DNA from: JAZDLC01 sp043802345
Lineage (GTDB): Bacteria > Planctomycetota > B15-G4 > JADJEK01
Assembly: GCA_043802345.1 (NCBI GenBank)
Contig: JAZDLC010000367.1
Location: forward strand, 1-12,649
Direction of reading: 5' to 3'
Length of the DNA: 12,649 nt
A program made the position numbers and the translations under genes. Within the stretch, counting starts at the first letter, position 1; each line of letters opens with the position of its first letter. The notes below the pieces were generated by a model that did not search any database, was not told where the DNA came from, and saw only the letters and a program-made list of their open reading frames with translations. Shown piece by piece: positions 8,601-12,649 of this stretch.

Positions 8601-8670
8601 CTGTGACCAGGGGAAGGAAGAGGAGCCACGCCATTCCTGAGACCATGCCCGCGGATCTTGAGTTCTTCAT
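5617..8670 (-). CDS. Exported GH116 (GBA2-type) beta-glycosidase with an inserted jelly-roll module
   Basis: A 1017-residue glycoside hydrolase of family 116 (PF12215 N-terminal domain plus DUF608 catalytic domain), whose known members cleave beta-glucosides, beta-xylosides or glucosylceramide. The start at 8670 is set by AAGGAG five bases upstream; the frame is open 97 codons further, into the upstream gene, but without a signal. Residues 1-31 are an export signal (WLLFLPLVTGGC); Cys26 may be lipidated, but Thr at -3 is atypical and cleavage after VRA is an alternative. The N-terminal domain (about 40-320) carries FPIGGIGAGM (55-64). The C-terminal (alpha/alpha)6 domain (about 500-1017) starts at CCPSPYYKPW. 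By remembered alignment, Glu699 in VLEEPHHNTYD is the probable nucleophile and Asp811 in GCLSDGVLGFW the acid/base. About 180 residues between the domains are an extra module (GFQGKGLVNTF, FLIGGGNHAGKTC, WGHINVD). It follows the SGNH gene by 92 bases, probably in one operon. Confidence 0.9.
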   Translation of the reverse strand: MKNSRSAGMVSGMAWLLFLPLVTGGCGVVRAQPSGEAKRPYDGPYTGGYLDRVAFPIGGIGAGMVCLEGTGAISHVSVRNQMQVFNEPCSFAALCIKGEKENTAKVLEGPVPGWKVFGSEQTGNGAAGASYGLPRFDEATFLARFPFATVTLEDEEIPLGVEITGWSPFVPGDADASSLPVGALEYRFTNNTARTIEAVFSYHTKQFMAIGGAGGTVLPIEGGFVLHQEGTPEHPEYQGSYAVFVDDDRAVVDHCWFKGGWWDAVTLAWRNIQEGALVENPPPAGSAPGASLFVPIEVAPGAERTVRLMIAWYVPETRLRLGQDEPKSASGPAFGAGPSAGAAPGQQEVSGFQGKGLVNTFDPSGDGLTGTLTSPEFTVERPFLCFLIGGGNHAGKTCLEFLVDGKVVRSATGKDREALETSAWDVAEFVGRKARIRIADREEGAWGHINVDLIVSAEQAFSDVLEFTTAAGTVLHDFEGKEFGDWVAEGPPAPEPVTESACCPSPYYKPWYAGRFASLDELTDYWRSDYGELRQGSALFRDAFYDTTLPDEVVEAVAANLTILKSPTVLRQCDGKLWCFEGCSDNTGCCHGSCTHVWNYAQAIPHLFPDLERSLRETEFLVSQNEEGHQTFRSCLPIRPVAHTYHAAADGQLGGIMKAYREWRISGDTLWLRSMWPAVKQSLEYCIATWDPRGVGVLEEPHHNTYDIEYWGPDGHCSSFYLGALIAAAEMGSALGEEVSRYQELAAAGRAYLETELYNGEYFFQKIQTEGLNAEFRPLDASANGSGYADVIAALNTQGPKYQYGTGCLSDGVLGFWIARMCGLEQELVDTEKVRSNLAAIHEHNLKHDLSDHANPQRPSFALGHEGGLLLCTWPRGGKLGIPFVYSDEVWTGIEYQVASHLMLEGLVEEGLEVVRLCRDRYDGRVRNPFNEYECGHWYARALSSYGLIQGLTGVRYDAVDKTLYIDSKVGNNFRSFLSTETGFGTVGLKGGQPYLDVKTGEIDVQRVIVSGKERSL

Positions 8671-8675
8671 GCTGT

Positions 8676-8681
8676 CTCCTT
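8676..8681 (-). promoter_or_regulatory. Shine-Dalgarno that fixes the GH116 start
   Basis: AAGGAG on the minus strand, five bases before the ATG at 8670. It rejects the longer frame that begins inside the SGNH gene. Confidence 0.7.
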
Positions 8682-8762
8682 CGGTCTCCGGTTGAAACGT
8701 CCGATGCTCACGAATGGCCGTGCTCGCAGACCGTCGAGAAAGCGGGCGGCACGCGTTCCTCG

Positions 8763-10073
8763 CTACTCCTGCGGAAGAGCCTCGAGAAAAGCCCGGGCCA
8801 CATCCTCGGCAAACAGCTCGAGTCCGATCCCGTCGAAGTGACAGACATCGAAGTAGATCGGCTCGCTCACATCGACGAACAGTCGCGAGCTGTCGTGAAA
8901 GTGAACTCCCGCCTCGAGAAGTCGCGGGGCGGCCGCGCGAAATTTCGGATAGCCCAGCCACGCACCTTTGATCCAGCTTTCCGCGCCGATGCTCTTTTTC
9001 CGCTCCTCATCGGTGATCGGCTTGGCCCCCTCGTCATGGAGAGTCGGCTGCAGCACATGCAGGTAGGGGATCGAGTAAAGGCGACACGTCGCATCGATGC
9101 TGCGGGAGGCCGCCACCCAGGACTCGGTCACAAAGTCGAGCGCCTGCTCGATATCGGTCTCTCGCCCGAACCTGGGTCCCCGCACACCGTCATCCGTCGC
9201 CTCCTCCTGGCTCCCACCGATGCTCTGGAAATACTGGTCATAACCCATGCTGTAGTGTCTCTGGTACCTGCGAATCCGGGCCAGGGCCAGATTCCCCAGG
9301 GCCGCACTCCAGTCGAGATGAAGCAGACGGGAAAGCTCGGAGGTCTCGCTGATCTTTTCTCGAACCTTCAGCACGAAGTACAGTTTCTGAGTCTGCTCGC
9401 GTGACAGGCTCCCCGACCTGGTCACGAACAACCAGTGTGACCAGGATGGATACAGCGGAAAAACCGAGTGCTCGAAGTTGTTGAGACCGAGGGCGGCCTC
9501 GTTGAAGCCATCGATGTTGATGACGGCATCAGGCCTGACGCCGGCGGAGATGATGTAGCCGAACTGGGCCGCCTGCTGGGGTTGCTTGAAACCACCCCGC
9601 GCAAATTCCACGAGCCGGATCTCTCTTCCCGCGAACCGTGGATCCTGGAGCAGCACTTCCTTGAATCGGTCGGCGCAGAGGGTCGCGAAGCGTCCGGCAA
9701 CCGAACCGCCCAGGACGGCAATATCGTACGTTTCCTGGTCTTGCTTGCTCCCGGTGCGGAGACGTTCCGCCTCGAGCTGCAGCAGACTCCCCTGGATTTC
9801 GAATCCAGTAAAAGGGTGCAGGACCGTTCCGCCGCCGCTCGAAGTCTGCTCGTCCTTCTTGGCCTCCGGCATCGGCAGCAGGTCACCCACGGCGCTCTCG
9901 ATCTGCCGGATCGTATCCCGGATCTGCGCGGGCGACCACTCACCTCCGGTGAGGATCAGGTAGACCCGGAAGAGCGTGTCGATGGAGCAGAGTGCCACCA
10001 GACCCACCGCTCCCAGGAGAAGCAGCTTTCTGGTCCGGCTGAGTTGGCTCCCTTGCGGCGTGTCGGGGTTCAT
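8763..10073 (-). CDS. Membrane-anchored SGNH/GDSL-like hydrolase
   Basis: A 436-residue protein with a cytoplasmic N-tail, one membrane helix (about 16-40, LLLLGAVGLVALCSIDTLF) and a large domain expected outside the membrane. The SGNH esterase/acyl-transferase pattern is visible: block I VLGGSVAG with Ser124, block II-like ARGGF, block III INIDGFNE with Asn191, and block V DVCH with Asp409 and His412. Block III has FNE where many members have GxND, but the Asn is kept. Such enzymes remove or transfer acyl groups on glycans or lipids; the substrate here is unknown and I recognise no named family. The ATG at 10073 is preferred because GGGGGG lies four bases upstream; a GTG at 10121 would add 16 polar residues with no ribosome site. 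The gene precedes GH116 by 92 bases on the same strand, so an envelope or exported-glycan role together with GH116 is plausible but inferred. Confidence 0.75.
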   Translation of the reverse strand: MNPDTPQGSQLSRTRKLLLLGAVGLVALCSIDTLFRVYLILTGGEWSPAQIRDTIRQIESAVGDLLPMPEAKKDEQTSSGGGTVLHPFTGFEIQGSLLQLEAERLRTGSKQDQETYDIAVLGGSVAGRFATLCADRFKEVLLQDPRFAGREIRLVEFARGGFKQPQQAAQFGYIISAGVRPDAVINIDGFNEAALGLNNFEHSVFPLYPSWSHWLFVTRSGSLSREQTQKLYFVLKVREKISETSELSRLLHLDWSAALGNLALARIRRYQRHYSMGYDQYFQSIGGSQEEATDDGVRGPRFGRETDIEQALDFVTESWVAASRSIDATCRLYSIPYLHVLQPTLHDEGAKPITDEERKKSIGAESWIKGAWLGYPKFRAAAPRLLEAGVHFHDSSRLFVDVSEPIYFDVCHFDGIGLELFAEDVARAFLEALPQE

Positions 10074-10163
10074 CCGTCCCCCCTGGGTCTCCCCGACGCT
10101 CTGGCCCGAGCCGTTGACCACATTGCCACACCCGCGGTGAAAAATCCTGACCTCAGGGCCGAA

Positions 10164-10175
10164 TGTTAACTAACA
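10164..10175. repeat. Short inverted repeat upstream of the SGNH gene
   Basis: TGTTAACTAACA on the plus strand: five-base arms around two bases, about 90 bases before the SGNH start in an AT-richer patch. It could be an operator for the SGNH-GH116 unit, but no clear -35/-10 pair accompanies it. Nothing else is recognisable in 10074-10248. Confidence 0.2.
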
Positions 10176-10248
10176 GGCGCGGTGATGGAAGTTACTACAG
10201 GACAAGATTTACGAACAGGGGCGCGTCATTCCCAAGGCGTCCGGCCTC

Positions 10249-10497
10249 CTATCCCGTCTGGTGCTCGTTCTCCTTCTCGACCTTCTCCCTCTTCACGAGC
10301 TGATACTCGTATTTCGAGTTGGTGGGAGCGTAGCGCAGGAAGCCCTCGGTGCATTCAGGGCAGTGCCATTCGAGCAGAGCGCTCATGCTGACGTTGTAGT
10401 GGATCAGCATGTTGTTGTTCTGATTCACGTAAATCTCGAAACCACATTCCCTCTTGTCGCAGCGGAATTTCAACAGGGTCAGATGCGTACTCTTCAT
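10249..10497 (-). CDS. Small zinc-ribbon protein, function unknown
   Basis: An 82-residue hypothetical protein with two cysteine pairs, Cys13-X4-Cys18 (FRCDKRECGFEI) and Cys46-X2-Cys49 (WHCPECTEGF), spaced as in a zinc ribbon. This gives the best reason to believe the frame, since the opposite-strand frames over the same bases show no such pattern. The segment between the pairs is YVNQNNNMLIHYNVSMSAL, and the tail is charged (KREKVEKENE). There is no signal peptide or membrane helix, so it should be cytoplasmic. No good Shine-Dalgarno precedes the ATG at 10497. It stands alone, 243 bases after purF and 175 before the SGNH gene, all on the same strand, and looks less GC-rich than its neighbours. 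Nucleic-acid or protein binding is the usual role of such ribbons; I cannot name one here. Confidence 0.6.
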   Translation of the reverse strand: MKSTHLTLLKFRCDKRECGFEIYVNQNNNMLIHYNVSMSALLEWHCPECTEGFLRYAPTNSKYEYQLVKREKVEKENEHQTG

Positions 10498-10740
10498 CAG
10501 TGATGGTTCCGTTCGTATGGACTTCCCGGTCCGCGGTGTCTCGGCTCAATCGCTGCGGCTTCTCTTGGTCTACGCGGGAACTTCGTTGTGGTTGGGGCAG
10601 CTGCCTGCCAAGAAGAAGATCGGCCTGTTAGACGCTCAACACCCGAACAACCTTCCAGCACCGACATTGAATCCCGAAATCGGCGGTCTGTCAAAGGCTT
10701 ATTCCAGTTCGCTGCACTTAAAGCTCTGTACCACAGCTGT
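10498..10740. other. 243-base gap between purF and the zinc-ribbon gene
   Basis: Frames are open here on both strands, but none has a ribosome site, recognisable motif or conserved look. Apart from a possible promoter at 10666-10694 and a poor hairpin just after purF, I see nothing identifiable. It could be leader sequence of the zinc-ribbon gene or decayed coding sequence. Confidence 0.4.
10666..10694 (-). promoter_or_regulatory. Putative promoter for the zinc-ribbon gene
   Basis: On the minus strand a perfect TTGACA (10694-10689), a 17-base spacer and TTCAAT (10671-10666; 4 of 6 to TATAAT). Transcription from it would give a leader of about 160 bases before the ATG at 10497. The spacer contains the small inverted repeat CCGATTTCGG. 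Confidence 0.3.
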
Positions 10741-12210
10741 TTAGCGCGTCATCTTCGCTGGCCGGTGGGCGATGATTCGGTCCCCTTCGATCGCGGAAAG
10801 TGTTTCCTTGGTCACATCCCCCGTCGGGTAGTTCCCCGTGAAGCAGGCGTTGCAAAAAGCCGTCAGCTCGTCGTTTCCTTCCCGGGTGGCGTCCTCCAGG
10901 TCCTCCAGGTCCTGGTACACCACCAGGTCGGCGCCGATCGCCTTGGCGATGCCCGCGAAGTCCCGATCCTTGGCGATGAACTCGTTCTTGGTGGACATGT
11001 CGATGCCGTACACACAGGGGAACCGGAGCGGTGGGGAGTAGGAGGCGAAGTAGACCTTCCTCGCCCCGGACATTCGGGCCAGGCTCACGAGCTGCTTTGA
11101 GGTATTGCCCCGCACGATCGAGTCATCCACCAGCAGGACATCCTTCCCCTCGAACTCGATCTGGATCGGATTCAGCTTGGCCCGGATGGAACTCCTCCGC
11201 TCGACGTCGTTCGGCATGATGAACGTCCGGCCGATGTAACGGTTCTTGACGAATCCCTCCCGGTACTTGATTCCCAGTTCCCGGGCCATCGACATGGCCG
11301 CGGTGGTGGCCGATTCGGGGATCGGGATGATCACGTCGGCCTTGACGCCTGTCTTTTGCCACTTCTCCGCCAGTTTCTGCCCCAGGCGCAACCGCGTCTT
11401 GTAGACCGAGACCTTGTCCAGAAACGAGTCCGGTCGTGCGAAGTAGACATACTCGAAGAGACAGGGATGGTGGCTGTTCTCCACCAACCGCTTGCGGGTC
11501 ACCTGGCCTTGTGCATCAATGAAAACGGCTTCCCCGGGAAGGATGTTCGTGATGCGGTGATAGTCGAGCAGGTCCGGGACCACGCTCTCCGAGGCCAGGC
11601 AGTAGGAGGTTCCCGTCTCCTCGGCCCTCTCCGCCATCAGGATCGGCTTGATCCCCAGCGGGTCCCGAAACGCGAACAACCCCTGGCCAGCGACCATCCC
11701 CACGACCGAATAGGCGCCCTTCAGCCTGGAGTAGCACCCGGTGATGGCCGCGAACAGCAGCTCCTTGGAAAACGGTTCGGGGCGGCGGCGATCCAGCTCG
11801 TCGGCCAGCACGTTCAGGATGATCTCCGCATCGCAGGTCGAGTTGATCAGTCGCCGATCGGTCTTCTCGAGCGATGAGCACAACTCATGGAAGTTGATCA
11901 AGTTGCCGTTGTGCGCCAGGCAGATCCCGAAGGGGTGGTTCAGGATGAACGGCTGGGCGTTCTCCTCTCCACCGCCGCCGACCGTGGGATACCGAACATG
12001 CCCGATGCCCACCTTGCCGGTGAGGATCTGGGCGTCCTTCTCCTGGAAGACGTCCCGGACCAGCCCCGCGCCACGCTTCAGGTGGAAGCGCGTGTCAAAG
12101 GTCCCAATCCCCGCTGCATCCTGGCCCCGGTGCTGGATCGCGATCAGGCTGTCGCAAATCTCAGCAAAGACGTTCCCCCCGGGCTTGATGATGCCGATGA
12201 ATCCACACAT
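10741..12210 (-). CDS. purF: Amidophosphoribosyltransferase (PurF), iron-sulphur type
   Basis: A 489-residue cytoplasmic enzyme that makes 5-phosphoribosylamine from PRPP and glutamine, the committed step of purine synthesis. The protein begins MCGFIGI: Cys2 becomes the N-terminal nucleophile of the Ntn glutaminase domain after Met removal, which fixes the start at 12210. IQHRGQDAAGIG (about 25-36), GIGHVRYPT and AHNGNL are glutaminase motifs. The phosphoribosyltransferase half has the PRPP loop VLLVDDSIVRGNT with Asp362-Asp363. Four cysteines at 250 (HPCLFEYVYF), 399 (FPCVYGID), 453 and 456 (FCNACFTG) match the [4Fe-4S] ligands of the Bacillus subtilis enzyme, yet there is no propeptide before Cys2. 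It lies 35 bases after pyrI on the same strand, probably co-transcribed. GAGAAG just upstream may serve as ribosome site. No strong terminator follows. Confidence 0.97.
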   Translation of the reverse strand: MCGFIGIIKPGGNVFAEICDSLIAIQHRGQDAAGIGTFDTRFHLKRGAGLVRDVFQEKDAQILTGKVGIGHVRYPTVGGGGEENAQPFILNHPFGICLAHNGNLINFHELCSSLEKTDRRLINSTCDAEIILNVLADELDRRRPEPFSKELLFAAITGCYSRLKGAYSVVGMVAGQGLFAFRDPLGIKPILMAERAEETGTSYCLASESVVPDLLDYHRITNILPGEAVFIDAQGQVTRKRLVENSHHPCLFEYVYFARPDSFLDKVSVYKTRLRLGQKLAEKWQKTGVKADVIIPIPESATTAAMSMARELGIKYREGFVKNRYIGRTFIMPNDVERRSSIRAKLNPIQIEFEGKDVLLVDDSIVRGNTSKQLVSLARMSGARKVYFASYSPPLRFPCVYGIDMSTKNEFIAKDRDFAGIAKAIGADLVVYQDLEDLEDATREGNDELTAFCNACFTGNYPTGDVTKETLSAIEGDRIIAHRPAKMTR

Positions 12211-12245
12211 GAGCTTCTCACGGTTCCAGAGAGGCTTCGGGACCT

Positions 12246-12649
12246 TTAGAGCAGCTCGATCTCGCTTCTCTTGCAGTCCCGCTCGCAGTAGTAGCAGCGT
12301 AGCCGTACCGGCTCGGTTTCGAGGACCAGAAAGCGGGTCTTGATCTGTTCGTTGTTCGAGATGCAGGAGGGGTTCTGACAATGAACCACTCCCTCCATCT
12401 CCTCTTTTAGCTCGGGTCGGAACTTTGAGACAATCTTGAACTCGCGAATGATGGAAAGTGTCGCCTCGGGCGAAAGAATGGCGATCTTGTTCACCTCGGT
12501 CTGGGTCAACTCCCGGTTCTCGATCTTGATCAGGTCCTTCCGGCCCAGCTTCTTGGAGTCCAGGTTCAACCCGATCTCCACCGTCCCTTCGGTCAGGAGC
12601 CCCAGCACCTTCAAGACCTTCAGTCCCGAGCCTATTCGCAGGTGGTCCA
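12246..12649 (-). CDS. pyrI: Aspartate carbamoyltransferase regulatory chain (PyrI), 5' end outside the window
   Basis: The non-catalytic chain of aspartate transcarbamoylase, which binds CTP/ATP and tunes pyrimidine synthesis. The visible 134 codons start inside the protein at DHLRIGSGLKVLKVL, matching the nucleotide-binding domain region around VIDHIPAQIGFKLL of E. coli PyrI, and continue through EIGLNLDS and GRKDLIKIEN, both hallmark segments. The C-terminal zinc domain keeps Cys-X4-Cys (HCQNPSCISNNE) and Cys-X2-Cys (RCYYCE) needed to hold the catalytic chain. Only some 15-20 N-terminal residues should be missing. A TTG at 12614 is not the true start, because the homology extends upstream of it to the window edge. 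A pyrB gene probably lies just outside. The stop is 35 bases before purF, so pyrimidine and purine genes appear to share a transcript. Confidence 0.93.
   Translation of the reverse strand, partial: DHLRIGSGLKVLKVLGLLTEGTVEIGLNLDSKKLGRKDLIKIENRELTQTEVNKIAILSPEATLSIIREFKIVSKFRPELKEEMEGVVHCQNPSCISNNEQIKTRFLVLETEPVRLRCYYCERDCKRSEIELL

Noticed and set aside
8671..8961. 97-codon extension of GH116 into the SGNH gene
   Set aside because: It is Arg/Ser-rich, has no homology look and overlaps the upstream gene; a good ribosome site and signal peptide mark 8670.
10722..10738. AGCT...AGCT hairpin just after the purF stop
   Set aside because: The stem has a G-G mismatch and only two T follow it; not a convincing terminator.
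10454..10744. 96-codon plus-strand frame across the purF/zinc-ribbon gap
   Set aside because: It is antisense to the cysteine-bearing zinc-ribbon gene, lacks a ribosome site and shows no motif.
10885..10915. Short tandem repeat (TCCAGGTCC type) near the purF end
   Set aside because: It encodes Leu-Glu-Asp twice in a normal variable stretch of PurF; too short to mean more.

Overview
The window looks like a piece of a GC-rich bacterial chromosome (roughly 60-65 percent G+C by eye), probably from a free-living carbohydrate-degrading lineage of the planctomycete / candidate-phylum kind. The pointers are secreted GH127 and GH116 glycosidases, an inserted jelly-roll module of a type I associate with such organisms, a sodium:solute symporter, and a PyrI-type aspartate carbamoyltransferase regulatory chain next to PurF. 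I cannot fix the phylum from sequence alone. Coding density is high and no gene-free stretch exceeds 300 bases. I see no rRNA, tRNA, CRISPR array, insertion sequence or phage gene.

Layout. 1-1653 (minus): a NagD-like HAD phosphatase gene followed after 6 bases by a sodium:solute symporter gene that runs off the left edge. 1815-4230 (plus): a secreted GH127 (DUF1680, beta-L-arabinofuranosidase-like) gene, broken by one extra C in a CCCC run at 3088-3091, so it reads as two overlapping pieces. 4323-5489 (minus): a solitary AAA ATPase with a C-terminal DUF4143 nuclease-like domain, behind an AT-rich promoter-like stretch. 5617-8670 (minus): a large exported GH116 glycosidase with an inserted jelly-roll module whose order looks permuted. 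8763-10073 (minus): a membrane-anchored SGNH/GDSL-like hydrolase. 10249-10497 (minus): a small zinc-ribbon protein. 10741-12210 (minus): purF. 12246-12649 (minus): pyrI, 5' end outside the window.

How the genes fit together. The left two thirds resemble a loose glycan-use neighbourhood: two exported glycosidases with arabinofuranosidase- and beta-glucosidase-type folds, a possible envelope esterase, a symporter and a sugar-phosphate-type phosphatase. There is no SusC/SusD pair or obvious regulator, so it is not a classical polysaccharide utilisation locus. The right end is nucleotide housekeeping: the aspartate carbamoyltransferase regulatory chain (pyrimidines) directly followed by the first committed purine enzyme. 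The most notable points are the single-base break in GH127, the inserted and apparently permuted module in GH116, the iron-sulphur-type PurF that lacks a propeptide, and the promoter/palindrome arrangement on the start codon of the ATPase gene.
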